From NCBI RefSeq assembly GCF_014518315.1, contig NZ_JACVEL010000002.1:248001-312000 (forward strand): DNA of 64,000 nt. The letters run 5' to 3'. The position numbers and the translations under genes are program-made. Shown piece by piece: positions 51,448 through 60,363 of the stretch; the first letter of the stretch is position 1; each line of letters opens with the position of its first letter. The notes under the pieces are model-generated. The model searched no databases, was not told where the DNA came from, and saw nothing but the letters and a program-made list of their open reading frames with translations. Source of the stretch: Taishania pollutisoli. Lineage in GTDB: Bacteria; Bacteroidota; Bacteroidia; Flavobacteriales_D; Crocinitomicaceae.

Positions 51448-52538
51448 TTTTTACCGTTAAATAAATTGAAAAAACTATAACCGACACCCCATTCAATGTA
51501 GTCGGCTTTCCCCCAATGCGATTTCAGTACAAAATTGAAATGTACCCCGTTTTTCAGGTAATAACGCATTCCTACACGGTGATATAATCGTCCGTCCGGG
51601 TTGTATTTGTCCTTTGCATATGCTCCCATTCCAAGCACAAAATGAAATTGATTCAGCGGAAGCAGGTAACCGGCATAGATTCCGAATTGAGTAATGTCCC
51701 ACTGTGACTTTTTTATTTCCGGACGGTATCCCAGAATGGCCTGTTTGGAAATGGCGTCAAAGGCAACTTCCCATCCGACTTTCGGCTTCATAAACATGCG
51801 TGCGTGGATGTTCAGTGCGAAAACCGGGTACGCACGTCCGTTGGTCGGGAATACTTCTTTTACGGATCCGATTGCTGTTGTCCCTAAAATGAGTACGCGT
51901 TGTGGAATAGCAGTCGGGCGTTCGAGTGTGGAATGTTCCGGATTTCGTGAAATAAATCGTCCGTATCCCAGGGAAACCTGTGGAATATTCAGCCCCAGAT
52001 TGGGAACTTTAAATCCTCCGTTGGAAAAATGTGTCAGGTCAACGCCAACGGTAATCCAGTTGTTCCGGAAATATGTTTTGGCATCCAGTCCGATGTTGAT
52101 CAACGCGTTCAGGTGTGTGGAAACAGCCACATTTTTTTTATTCAATGCCTCGTCGTATACTTTTCCCGTGTAACCGATGCCGCATCCCAGTTTTCCATTC
52201 AGACGGAATTTTTCTTGTGCAACAAACGGAATAGCAATGGAACCATAGGCACCAAAGAAATTTCCGAGAATTTCTGTATTTCCGACGCTTCCATAGTACA
52301 GGTTGACCGATAATTCCGGGTATTTATAGTGTTTGTGCCAGGATTTTTCTCCGTTGGTGCGAAAGACATAACTTAATTCTGCTGCATATGTATGATCATT
52401 GGCCAGGTGTCCCATCACAACGCGGTGCCCGATCAGGAAACCGGATCGCATGCGCGCTTCAAATCCCCAATTGGTGCGGTTTTGAGTTATCCCCTCAAAT
52501 CCGGTCAACAGCAGACATAGCAACAGAATCGAACGCAT
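51444..52538 (-). CDS. PagL-like acyloxyacyl hydrolase, outer membrane beta-barrel
   Basis: 364 residues, signal MRSILLLCLLLTGFEGITQ. The block GVDLTHFSNGGFKVPNLGLNIPQVSLGYGRF contains the His-x-Ser and PN-x-G-x-N pattern of lipid A 3-O-deacylases (PagL). The rest alternates strands ending in aromatic residues, fitting an outer membrane barrel, longer than the 8-strand PagL of about 170 residues and with a C-terminal Phe-rich strand (YSFFNLFNGKK). Lipid A trimming is likely but not shown. Confidence 0.82.
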   Translation of the reverse strand: MRSILLLCLLLTGFEGITQNRTNWGFEARMRSGFLIGHRVVMGHLANDHTYAAELSYVFRTNGEKSWHKHYKYPELSVNLYYGSVGNTEILGNFFGAYGSIAIPFVAQEKFRLNGKLGCGIGYTGKVYDEALNKKNVAVSTHLNALINIGLDAKTYFRNNWITVGVDLTHFSNGGFKVPNLGLNIPQVSLGYGRFISRNPEHSTLERPTAIPQRVLILGTTAIGSVKEVFPTNGRAYPVFALNIHARMFMKPKVGWEVAFDAISKQAILGYRPEIKKSQWDITQFGIYAGYLLPLNQFHFVLGMGAYAKDKYNPDGRLYHRVGMRYYLKNGVHFNFVLKSHWGKADYIEWGVGYSFFNLFNGKK

Positions 52539-52631
52539 TGTTTTTCTAAGTAATTTTTAAAGCCCGAAAATTACGAAAATTTTCATCAGAAGAACTGTTT
52601 TTAGAAGACTTGATGGATTAGATTTAACAAA

Positions 52632-52665
52632 TTGGGAATTATACTACTCATAATCGCTAATTTTG
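52632..52665 (+). promoter_or_regulatory. Promoter of mazG
   Basis: TTG (52632-52634), 23-base spacer, TAATTTTG (52658-52665): full TTG-N17-23-TAnnTTTG match 17 bases before the mazG ATG. Confidence 0.6.
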
Positions 52666-52681
52666 TCCAAAAGATGCAATT

Positions 52682-53455
52682 ATGGACGAACGATTAGTGG
52701 CGTTTAAGCGCCTGTTGGATATCATGGATGATCTGCGCGAAAAATGCCCGTGGGATAAAAAACAAACGTTTGAAAGCCTGCGTCATTTGACGATTGAAGA
52801 AACCTATGAACTGGCAGATGCGATTCTCGATCAGGATTTGGACGAGCTGGAAGGTGAAATCGGTGATTTATTCCTGCACATGGTATTTTACAGTAAGCTG
52901 GGGAGTGAAGCCGGGGCGTTTGATGTTGCATCGGTACTGAACCGGATTTGTGATAAACTGGTGCACCGACATCCGCATATTTATGGAGATACACAGGCTG
53001 AAACGGAAGAAGAAGTAAAAGCCAACTGGGAAAAACTCAAGTTGAAAGAAGGGAAAAAATCCGTGTTGGAAGGTGTTCCCCGGTCACTTCCTGCCATGGT
53101 AAAAGCGTCCCGGATCCAGGAAAAAGTCCGGGGAGTCGGATTTGATTGGGAGAATGCGGAACAGGTGCGTGAAAAAGTGGAGGAAGAATTGCAGGAATTG
53201 CAGGTAGAGGTTGATGCGGCAAGCGATCAGGTGGAAGAAGAATTCGGAGATGTATTGTTCTCAATGATTAATTATGCCCGTTTTTTGGATGTCAACCCGG
53301 AGAATGCGCTCGAGAAAACCAATAAAAAGTTCATTGCCCGTTTCCAGAAAATGGAGGAAATGGCCATTCAAAACAAGCAGTCGATCAGTGATCTGAGTTT
53401 TGAAGAATTAGACCATTACTGGAATCAGGCAAAACAGGAGCTACGCGGTAAATAA
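52682..53455 (+). CDS. mazG: Nucleoside triphosphate pyrophosphohydrolase MazG
   Basis: 257 residues. Hydrolyses NTPs and dNTPs to monophosphates and pyrophosphate, a house-cleaning role. Two MazG domains: first DLREKCPWDKKQTFESL, EETYELADAI, EGEIGDLFLHMVFYSK with the ExxE and ExxD metal ligands; second VEEELQELQVEVDAASDQVEEEFGDVLFSMINYARF. Typical full-length two-domain form. Convergent with the DUF1015 gene, 18 bases apart. Confidence 0.94.
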   Translation: MDERLVAFKRLLDIMDDLREKCPWDKKQTFESLRHLTIEETYELADAILDQDLDELEGEIGDLFLHMVFYSKLGSEAGAFDVASVLNRICDKLVHRHPHIYGDTQAETEEEVKANWEKLKLKEGKKSVLEGVPRSLPAMVKASRIQEKVRGVGFDWENAEQVREKVEEELQELQVEVDAASDQVEEEFGDVLFSMINYARFLDVNPENALEKTNKKFIARFQKMEEMAIQNKQSISDLSFEELDHYWNQAKQELRGK

Positions 53456-53473
53456 ATGCAACGGGAATACCGT

Positions 53474-54709
53474 TTACTCGTTAATCGCGTAAATGGTCAT
53501 CCCGCTTCTCAATTTCGGTTCCACCCATGTAGATTTCGGCGGCATGATCAGTTGATTGTCGGCTACTTTTTTGACTTCTTCAATGGTCACAGGATAAAGA
53601 AATACGGCCAGTTCGTATTTTCCTTCCGCCATCCATTCCACAATTTTTTCTACAGGAGTTGTCCCACCGATAAATTCAATGTTTTTATCCGTTTTCAGAT
53701 CGTGAATATGAAGAATCGGGCGCAGGATGTATTGTGTTAGAATTTCGGCATCCAGTGAATTGACCGGATGATCCTCGTCAATGATGTGTGGTTTACACGT
53801 GAGTTTGTACCAGTTTCCTTTGATACAGATGGTTAGATCGTGTTCCTGCTCCGGACGTTGTAACGCGGCACATTTTTCTACGTCGAACGATGCTGAAACA
53901 GCTTGTATAAATGCGTCTTCTGAAAGCCCGTTCAGTGAATGAATTACCCGGTTAAATTCTAAGATTTGCAATGCACATTCATCAATCATATAGGCCAGAA
54001 AGGAAGATTCATTGGGATATTGACTGCGATTTTCCCGGATTCGTCTGTCTTCCAGTCCGACCGAGGAAGCAGACCGGTGATGTCCGTCTGCAATGTAAAG
54101 TGCGTCCACCGATTCGAACAGTTGTTGCATTTCCGTTGTTTCGGCTTCACTGAGAACCCACAGATCGTGTTTGATGCGGTCGGTGGTGGTGAACTCGTAT
54201 TCGGCACGATGAGAAGTTATTTCGTTGATTTTTTGTTCCAATGCGGGATTGTGTGGGTAGGAGAGGAGCACGGGTTCGGCATTAAATCCAACAATGTCCA
54301 GGTAGTCGATAAACATTTCCTCCCGGCTTGTGAGTGTTGCTTCGTGCTTTTTGATCTTATCCTGACGGTATTCTTCGTTACTTGCTCCGGCAACAACTCC
54401 CGTAAATGCATGCCCGTTTTTGGTTTGCCGGTAAATGTAAATTCTCGGGCTTTCCTCCTGGAATAAAATCCCCTCTTTTAAAAACGACTGGTATTCGCGT
54501 TTTACCAATTCAAAACGTTCCGGGGTATTGGGTTGCGTGGTACGTTCCCCTCCGAATTCAGGATTGATGATGTGTAAAAACGTAAACGGATTGTCTTCCA
54601 GCTTGGATTCCAATACGTTCTTTTTGTACGAATAAATCGGACGTGTAGCTACCAGGTGCACTTTGTCGCGCACAGGACGTACAGCTCTAAACGGGGTAAT
54701 TTTAGCCAT
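53474..54709 (-). CDS. DUF1015 family protein
   Basis: 411 residues, cytosolic. Begins MAKITPFRAVRPVRDKVHLV; contains FLHIINPEF, FTGVVAGASNEEYRQDKIKKHE, DALYIADGHHRSASS with the invariant HH, and NSLDAEILTQYIL. DUF1015 proteins occur in many bacteria, sometimes near serine synthesis genes; the reaction is unknown, though the GHHR block suggests a metal- or phosphate-binding site. Confidence 0.9.
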   Translation of the reverse strand: MAKITPFRAVRPVRDKVHLVATRPIYSYKKNVLESKLEDNPFTFLHIINPEFGGERTTQPNTPERFELVKREYQSFLKEGILFQEESPRIYIYRQTKNGHAFTGVVAGASNEEYRQDKIKKHEATLTSREEMFIDYLDIVGFNAEPVLLSYPHNPALEQKINEITSHRAEYEFTTTDRIKHDLWVLSEAETTEMQQLFESVDALYIADGHHRSASSVGLEDRRIRENRSQYPNESSFLAYMIDECALQILEFNRVIHSLNGLSEDAFIQAVSASFDVEKCAALQRPEQEHDLTICIKGNWYKLTCKPHIIDEDHPVNSLDAEILTQYILRPILHIHDLKTDKNIEFIGGTTPVEKIVEWMAEGKYELAVFLYPVTIEEVKKVADNQLIMPPKSTWVEPKLRSGMTIYAINE

Positions 54710-54748
54710 TGTTTAAATTCGAATTTTCGATGTACCGCAATTGGGCTT

Positions 54749-54778
54749 CAAAACTACTATTTTTCTTGAATTGATCAA
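54749..54778 (-). promoter_or_regulatory. Promoter of the DUF1015 gene
   Basis: Minus strand: TTG (54778-54776), 19-base spacer, TAGTTTTG (54756-54749). Full consensus match, about 40 bases before the ATG at 54709. Confidence 0.55.
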
Positions 54779-54845
54779 GCAAAAAGTGAAAATGCCGCCA
54801 ATCTCTTTTTATTCGGTAGTTGGAACAGATTGTTTTCTGATTTCT

Positions 54846-55127
54846 CTAACCGTGCTGTTTGATTTGATATTTCTCAATTTTCAGATCAAGCGGGTCAACG
54901 GGTGCGATTTCTTCAACAAGCACAATCATTTTCAAATCAACCAATCGTTTTAAATCACTTTCTGAAATGTCGTTTGCAGTAAATTGTAACGATGCATCAT
55001 TGGCGTATATGAACCAGGGTGTCCATAAGATGCCCCAGGATTCAATTTTGAACAAAAATTCAAACGTGTTGCGTTGCTCGCATTGTGTGATTAATTCGTC
55101 CCAAAACAGTTGTAACCGTTTATCCAT
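54846..55127 (-). CDS. Hypothetical protein, 93 residues
   Basis: Cytosolic, acidic protein. N-terminal helix MDKRLQLFWDELITQCEQRNTFEFLF, a Trp-rich stretch IESWGILWTPWFIYANDA, then DISESDLKRLVDLKMIVLVEEI and a charged end. No family recognised. It lies downstream of the DUF3667 gene on the same strand with a 44-base gap. Reading frame looks real by composition. Confidence 0.5.
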   Translation of the reverse strand: MDKRLQLFWDELITQCEQRNTFEFLFKIESWGILWTPWFIYANDASLQFTANDISESDLKRLVDLKMIVLVEEIAPVDPLDLKIEKYQIKQHG

Positions 55128-55171
55128 TTCAGAATCAGTGTAATTACTAAATATTTCATTTCCTCAAATGT

Positions 55172-55969
55172 TTATGTCGGTTGTATGACTTTCAATGCTT
55201 CAGGTCCGTTTATCATCACATAAACCATGACAGTAATACCTACTAATAGGATGAAGATCAGGTATCCTAACAAGGTTAATCCCACAATGATCAATACCCT
55301 CAAAATAATGGTCATCCAGGATTTTTCGGCGTAGAATCCTTTGAAAAACCAGACCAACAGAAGTGGTATAATCCATACACTTGCCTGCATCAGGTAGTAA
55401 GTAATGTCAGATGAGCTATGCCGGAAAATGAACATCAACGGATAGACCAGAATCATACTGATCAACGTATAATAGGAAAGAATGTAAGCATTCATCACCA
55501 CATGTTCATAATAATTGTGTCCCGATTTCCGGAACGCAATTTTCGTTGCAATGGCAAACAGCGGAATGAGTACCATCATGAACAGTGACATGTAACTGGA
55601 GATCGTCGTCATTACTTTCTGCATGAAAACGGAATTCATGTGCATCACGGAATAATAATCACGCATCATGGCTTCCATTCCGATGACTTTGTAGGATATA
55701 AAAGCTGAAATACCGCTCAAAACAAACGTCAGCAAAATCGGTTTGTAATGCCGTACCCGGTTGCCGTCGATAAACTCACGTGCTGTTTTCCCCGGGTTCT
55801 TAAGAATCGTTTTCGCGGAATACAAAAATCCCTTATTCGTGTGCAGAAATGTGTACTGTACCTCTTCCATCACATATTTGCGGTCAATTCGCTTGTACTT
55901 TTTCTGCCCGCAGTTAATGCAGAAGTTTCCGGTGATCAGTTCGTTGCAATTTTTACACTGTTCGGCCAT
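55172..55969 (-). CDS. DUF3667 membrane protein with zinc ribbon
   Basis: 265 residues. N-terminal zinc ribbon CKNCNELITGNFCINCGQKK (Cys-x2-Cys twice), then VQYTFLHTNKGFLYSAKTILKNPGKTAREFIDGNRVRHYKP, the DUF3667 signature, and about five membrane helices (LTFVLSGISAFISYKVIG onward). Common in Bacteroidetes; function unknown. A small membrane protein gene precedes it with a 3-base gap. Confidence 0.87.
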   Translation of the reverse strand: MAEQCKNCNELITGNFCINCGQKKYKRIDRKYVMEEVQYTFLHTNKGFLYSAKTILKNPGKTAREFIDGNRVRHYKPILLTFVLSGISAFISYKVIGMEAMMRDYYSVMHMNSVFMQKVMTTISSYMSLFMMVLIPLFAIATKIAFRKSGHNYYEHVVMNAYILSYYTLISMILVYPLMFIFRHSSSDITYYLMQASVWIIPLLLVWFFKGFYAEKSWMTIILRVLIIVGLTLLGYLIFILLVGITVMVYVMINGPEALKVIQPT

Positions 55970-55972
55970 GGT

Positions 55973-56224
55973 TTATTTTAGGTTGCGTTCGTTTAACAGG
56001 TTGTTCAATTCCTTCTGTTTGTCCTTGGGTTTATTTACCAGTTTATAGATCAAAAACAACGGGATCAGTGTCAGAAATCCCCAACTGTTCGCAAAAACGC
56101 TGAAACATACAATTCCAGCCAGAAAACCAATGAATACAGCATCAATGATGGTGTTTGTTTTCATTTTTTTTGCTTCCTGCAACAATTCCTGGTCGGTTAA
56201 TTCTGATAGTTCTTTTTGTTTCAT
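55973..56224 (-). CDS. Small membrane protein with amphipathic N-terminus
   Basis: 83 residues from MKQKELSELTDQELLQEAKKMK (56224); an ATG 17 codons upstream adds a non-family leader. Two membrane helices (about 26-44 and 48-62) and a charged tail KPKDKQKELNNLL. The ELTDQELLQEAKKMKTNTIIDAVFIGFLAGI pattern recurs in small Bacteroidetes proteins of unknown role. Three bases before the DUF3667 gene, so cotranscribed. Confidence 0.65.
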   Translation of the reverse strand: MKQKELSELTDQELLQEAKKMKTNTIIDAVFIGFLAGIVCFSVFANSWGFLTLIPLFLIYKLVNKPKDKQKELNNLLNERNLK

Positions 56225-56489
56225 GTATCTGTTTCTGTATACCTTATCCGGGTAAGAAGAAAGGTGTTTGTGCAAATCTACTATAAATCATGAAAAAATG
56301 AGTACATGGTTTGTATTCTGTCAGTGTAGAAATACATTTGAAATTACAATTCAGGAGAATGTGTCAACAGGATTGTTGCATGCAGAGAGGGAGTTGAACG
56401 GATTTGTTTTGTTACGTTGCAGACAATCTGGTCAGAAAGAATTTGACGTACGACGATTATTTGGAACATTTTTTGACTAATTTGTCCAT

Positions 56490-57395
56490 GTGAAAAATCT
56501 GGCGGTATTCTTTTTTCTGACACTTTTTGCTCGTTGTTACGGGCAAGGAGTTCGCTATGAAAAGCCGAATGCCGGGATTCAAACAGGATTGGTACTCAAT
56601 ATCGGAACACATGAACTAGCTGTCGGCTGGCAGTTGAAAGGATACATCGGGTTTGATTATGCGCAACTCAACCTGGGAAATACCTTTTCCTGGAAAGTAT
56701 ACAGTTTGGGAAACAGGAAACGGTTCTTTGAAAACAGAGCTTATGCCGGTGCTGCGTTGATGGTTGGTAAAAATAATTCCATTGTTGACTTTGAACTGGA
56801 CGGATTGAGCCATCAAACCCGAAAAGATGTTGGTGTCGCTTTCAATTACCTGGTGTATACGGATAACGCGGGGACCTCTCAACTTTCCGGGGGATTTGCC
56901 CTGCACATTAAAAATGTATCGGTTCGCTTTGAAAATGATGTGTTCGGCGGACAGGCGCGGGATCGTTTCCGAACAGGTATTTTGGCCGTTTCCTATCGGC
57001 AGGAATGGTACAAAATCAATGCGGGGTTGTATATCTGGACAGGGGAGACGCGGGGTTCGTTTTGGGATAAATCGATTCGAACCAACGAAATGCCGGGCGG
57101 TTTCCGTTCCCTGGAAGATCTTCCCTATGGAAAAACATCCCATGGCATCTATTACGGAGGAGTCCAGTTTTTATTACCGTACGGGAACATTGTGCATCTG
57201 AAAATCGGGGCGGATAGTGAACATTTTCGTCATTTTTTCCAAAACCGGTTGATTCACGATTTGTATTTTTTACCCCGGACATTTGAACGAAACACGCCTC
57301 ATTATCCACGATTGGATGAAAACGGTTGCCCTGTTTTTGAGAAAGAATTGGTCCGAAAAACAAGGTACTATCTTCAATTCGGCATAAATGAATAA
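56490..57395 (+). CDS. Secreted protein resembling polymorphic toxin type 23 (PF15528)
   Basis: 301 residues from a GTG; signal MKNLAVFFFLTLFARCYGQ. The remainder is strand-rich: QLNLGNTFSWKVYSLGNRKRFFENRAY, SIVDFELDGLSHQTRK, LSGGFALHIKNVSVRFENDVFGGQARDRFRTG, NAGLYIWTGET, PYGKTSHGIYYGGVQF and a C-terminal FERNTPHYPRLDENGCPVFEKE. I recall this pattern, especially ENDVFGGQxxDRFRTG, from Bacteroidetes proteins labelled polymorphic toxin type 23. Whether it is a toxin is doubtful: it is a stand-alone secreted chain, and no immunity gene is obvious next to it. Its 3' end overlaps an alternative photolyase start. Confidence 0.6.
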   Translation: MKNLAVFFFLTLFARCYGQGVRYEKPNAGIQTGLVLNIGTHELAVGWQLKGYIGFDYAQLNLGNTFSWKVYSLGNRKRFFENRAYAGAALMVGKNNSIVDFELDGLSHQTRKDVGVAFNYLVYTDNAGTSQLSGGFALHIKNVSVRFENDVFGGQARDRFRTGILAVSYRQEWYKINAGLYIWTGETRGSFWDKSIRTNEMPGGFRSLEDLPYGKTSHGIYYGGVQFLLPYGNIVHLKIGADSEHFRHFFQNRLIHDLYFLPRTFERNTPHYPRLDENGCPVFEKELVRKTRYYLQFGINE

Positions 57396-57408
57396 TTTTA
57401 CTCCCGGT

Positions 57409-58701
57409 ATGGAAAATAAGGTAGTGATTTTTTGGTTCCGGAGAGACCTGCGGCTGGATGATAATGTCGGGCTGACACATGCGCTGAAGAGCGGCTTCCG
57501 GGTACTTCCTGTGTTTATTTTTGACACAACAATTCTGAATTTACTGGAAAATAAGTACGATCGACGTGTGGATTACATTCACCAGGTACTGACCCTGATG
57601 AATGAACAGCTGCATCAGCACGGATCGGGAATCAAAACATTTCACGGTACTCCTTCCGAAGTATTTGATACAATTGCGACGACGTATGCGGTTGAAGCAG
57701 TCTATTGCAATCATGATTATGAACCGGATGCGATCAGACGCGACTTGTCGGTAAAAAAGCAACTGTCTGAAAAAGGAATCGCGTTTCATTCATTTAAAGA
57801 CCAGGTTGTTTTTGAAAAAGGGGAGGTTGCCAAAAGCGATGGAAGCCCGTATACAGTTTTTACACCGTATGCGAAAAAATGGAAAGAAACACTGCAGATC
57901 AATGAGTACAGCGTTTCAATTGCCGATAACGGGAAGTTTGTACCAATGCCTCCTGAACAAATTCACTCATTGAGTGCGATCGGGTTTCAAAAAACGGACA
58001 TGAAATTCAGTAAGCCTTCCCCGGATGAATCAATCGTTAAAAACTATCACCTGTACCGGGACTTTCCCGCCATGAACCTGACGACATACCTGGGAATTGC
58101 CCTGCGCTTCGGAACGATTTCCGTTCGTCAATGTGTCGATTTCGCCCGGAAACACAATGAAACATGGTTGAATGAACTCATCTGGCGTGAATTTTTTATG
58201 CAGATTCTGTACCATTATCCCCAGGTGGTAAATACCAGCTTTAAACCGCAGTACGATTTTATACAATGGCGTAATAACGAAGAGGAATTTGCCCGTTGGT
58301 GTGAAGGAACGACGGGGTACCCGATTGTAGATGCGGGAATGCGTCAACTCAATGAAACCGGGTTTATGCACAACCGTGTGCGGATGATTGTTGCCAGCTT
58401 TTTGTGTAAACATTTATTAATTGACTGGCGGTGGGGAGAAGCGTATTTTGCGGAAAAATTGAACGATTATGATCTTTCTGCCAACAACGGGAACTGGCAA
58501 TGGGCTGCGGGTTGTGGCTGCGATGCGGCACCGTATTTTCGCATTTTCAACCCGACGGCACAAACACAAAAATTTGATAAAAACTTAGAATACACACGAA
58601 CCTGGAATCCGGACTTCGAATTAGCTGTTCCGATCGTTGACCACCAGGCAGCGCGTGAGCGGGCACTCAAAACCTATGGTGCAGCGTTGAAAAAAGAATG
58701 A
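57409..58701 (+). CDS. phrB: Deoxyribodipyrimidine photolyase (class I CPD)
   Basis: 430 residues from MENKVVIFWFRRDLRLDDN (57409); an ATG at 57388 that overlaps the previous stop is possible. Repairs UV pyrimidine dimers with FAD and an antenna chromophore. Seen: N-terminal Rossmann antenna domain, the FAD domain with NELIWREFFMQILYHYP, YPIVDAGMRQLNETGFMHNRVRMIVASFL, DYDLSANNGNWQWAAGCGCDAAPYFRIFNP with the Asn-Gly-Asn-Trp-Gln-Trp signature of class I. CPD versus (6-4) cannot be fully decided, though the short length favours CPD. Confidence 0.93.
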   Translation: MENKVVIFWFRRDLRLDDNVGLTHALKSGFRVLPVFIFDTTILNLLENKYDRRVDYIHQVLTLMNEQLHQHGSGIKTFHGTPSEVFDTIATTYAVEAVYCNHDYEPDAIRRDLSVKKQLSEKGIAFHSFKDQVVFEKGEVAKSDGSPYTVFTPYAKKWKETLQINEYSVSIADNGKFVPMPPEQIHSLSAIGFQKTDMKFSKPSPDESIVKNYHLYRDFPAMNLTTYLGIALRFGTISVRQCVDFARKHNETWLNELIWREFFMQILYHYPQVVNTSFKPQYDFIQWRNNEEEFARWCEGTTGYPIVDAGMRQLNETGFMHNRVRMIVASFLCKHLLIDWRWGEAYFAEKLNDYDLSANNGNWQWAAGCGCDAAPYFRIFNPTAQTQKFDKNLEYTRTWNPDFELAVPIVDHQAARERALKTYGAALKKE

Positions 58702-58711
58702 GATAAAAAAA

Positions 58712-58794
58712 CACAGATGGGTATTCAATAGATAATCTGTGAATGGTGGTTATGAAACAATAGTGATGTCATACGAAACATCTTTCTACTATTG
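58712..58794 (+). other. Two inverted repeats in the phrB-lpdA intergenic region
   Basis: CACAGAT (58712-58718) pairs with ATCTGTG (58735-58741). CAATAGT plus GATGT (58758-58769) pairs with ACATC (58778-58782) and ACTATTG (58788-58794), leaving a 5-base bulge on the right side. Neither has a T tract on either strand. They lie in the 3' region of phrB; function unknown. Confidence 0.45.
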
Positions 58795-58828
58795 AATTGA
58801 ATCGGATACAGGTAAACATTTAGAACTA

Positions 58829-58852
58829 AAAAAGCGGCCCTAAAGCCGCTTT
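58829..58852 (-). terminator. Intrinsic terminator after lpdA
   Basis: Plus-strand AAAGCGGC (58831-58838) pairs with GCCGCTTT (58845-58852); on the minus strand the hairpin is followed by TTTTTT, so it ends lpdA transcripts. Confidence 0.85.
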
Positions 58853-58876
58853 CTGTATTTTTATCGTAGTCACTTC

Positions 58877-60268
58877 TTACAAGTGAATCACTTCTCCGTA
58901 TGCTGCTGCTGCTGCTTCCATGATTGCTTCTGACATCGTCGGGTGCGGGTGAACTGTTTTGATTAGTTCTTCACCTGTTGTTTCCAGTTTGCGGATTGCG
59001 ACCAATTCGGCAACCATTTCCGTTACATTCGCTCCAATCATGTGACCTCCCAGCAATTCACCGTATTTCGCATCAAAAATCAATTTCACAAAACCGTCTT
59101 TTGCTCCTGCTGCACTTGCTTTTCCTGAAGCGGAGAACGGGAATTTCCCTACCTTGATTTCATATCCTGCTTCTTTTGCCGCTTTTTCTGTCATTCCAAC
59201 AGAAGCAACTTCAGGCGAGCAGTAGGTACATCCCGGGATATTTCCGTAGTTCAACGGTTCCGGGTGATGTCCTGCAATTTTCTCCACACAGATGATTCCT
59301 TCTGCAGAAGCTACGTGTGCCAACGCCGCAGTCGGGATTACATCTCCGATCGCAAAGTATCCCGGAATATTTGTTTCGTAGAAGTCGTTTACAAGGATAC
59401 GCCCTCTGTCGGTAACGATACCCACTTCTTCCAATCCGATGTTTTCAATGTTTGCTTCAATTCCTACTGCTGAAAGCACAACATCCGCTTCTAATTTTTC
59501 TTCTCCTTTTTCTGTTTTTACAAACACGGTACATCCTTTTGCAGATGTTTCCACTTTCTCAACAGCTGAACCTGTCATTACTTTGATTCCTGCTTTTTTG
59601 AAAGACTTCTCCAGTTGTTTTGATACCTCTTCGTCTTCAATCGGAACGATGTTCGGTAAGTATTCAACAACAGTAACTTCCGTACCGATTGCATTGTAGA
59701 AATACGCAAATTCAACACCGATTGCTCCGGATCCTACAACAACCATCTTTTTAGGTTGTGTTTTCAAGGTCATCGCCTCACGGTATCCGATGATCTTTTC
59801 TCCGTCCTGCGGAAGATTCGGTAACTGACGTGAGCGTGCTCCTGTTGCAATGATGATTCCTTTTCCTGCTGTATATTCCGTTTCTTTTCCGTCTTCTCCG
59901 GTTACAACCATTTTTTTCCCTGGCTTCACAACACCTGTTCCTTTGATGACATCAATTTTGTTTTTCTTCATCAAAAACTGAATTCCCGCGCTCATTCCGT
60001 TTGCAACGCCACGGCTTCTTTCAACCATTGCACCGAAATCCGCTTTTGCATCCTTCACCTGGATTCCGTAATCGGAAGCATGTGTCAGGTATTCAAAAAC
60101 GTTGGCACTTTTCAACAATGCTTTTGTCGGAATACATCCCCAGTTCAAGCAAATTCCTCCCAGGCTGTCGCGTTCAACAATTGCTGTTTTCAATCCCAAT
60201 TGGGAAGCTCTGATTGCTGTGACATATCCACCGGGACCTGAACCTATAACAATAATATCGTAGCTCAT
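58877..60268 (-). CDS. lpdA: Dihydrolipoyl dehydrogenase
   Basis: 463 residues. Reoxidises lipoamide in pyruvate and 2-oxoglutarate dehydrogenase or glycine cleavage complexes. FAD loop IIVIGSGPGGYVTAIRASQLG, redox disulphide GGICLNWGCIPTKALL (Cys40 and Cys45), NAD loop VVVGSGAIGVEFAYFYNAIG, FAD second site FAIGDV, and C-terminal VHPHPTMSEAIMEAAAAAYGE with the catalytic His-Glu pair. Monocistronic with a terminator; no other complex subunits are in the window. Confidence 0.96.
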   Translation of the reverse strand: MSYDIIVIGSGPGGYVTAIRASQLGLKTAIVERDSLGGICLNWGCIPTKALLKSANVFEYLTHASDYGIQVKDAKADFGAMVERSRGVANGMSAGIQFLMKKNKIDVIKGTGVVKPGKKMVVTGEDGKETEYTAGKGIIIATGARSRQLPNLPQDGEKIIGYREAMTLKTQPKKMVVVGSGAIGVEFAYFYNAIGTEVTVVEYLPNIVPIEDEEVSKQLEKSFKKAGIKVMTGSAVEKVETSAKGCTVFVKTEKGEEKLEADVVLSAVGIEANIENIGLEEVGIVTDRGRILVNDFYETNIPGYFAIGDVIPTAALAHVASAEGIICVEKIAGHHPEPLNYGNIPGCTYCSPEVASVGMTEKAAKEAGYEIKVGKFPFSASGKASAAGAKDGFVKLIFDAKYGELLGGHMIGANVTEMVAELVAIRKLETTGEELIKTVHPHPTMSEAIMEAAAAAYGEVIHL

Positions 60269-60363
60269 AACTATTCTTGATTTTTGTAAAAATAAAAATT
60301 ATCGCAGGGCGAATTTAGTGATTTATTTGCCGATAGCAACGGTGGATAGGAATAAAATTTGGG

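Noticed and set aside
56268-56480. 70-residue plus-strand ORF
   Set aside because: No initiation context, no family pattern, and its composition does not look like a conserved protein; the real plus-strand gene begins at 56490.
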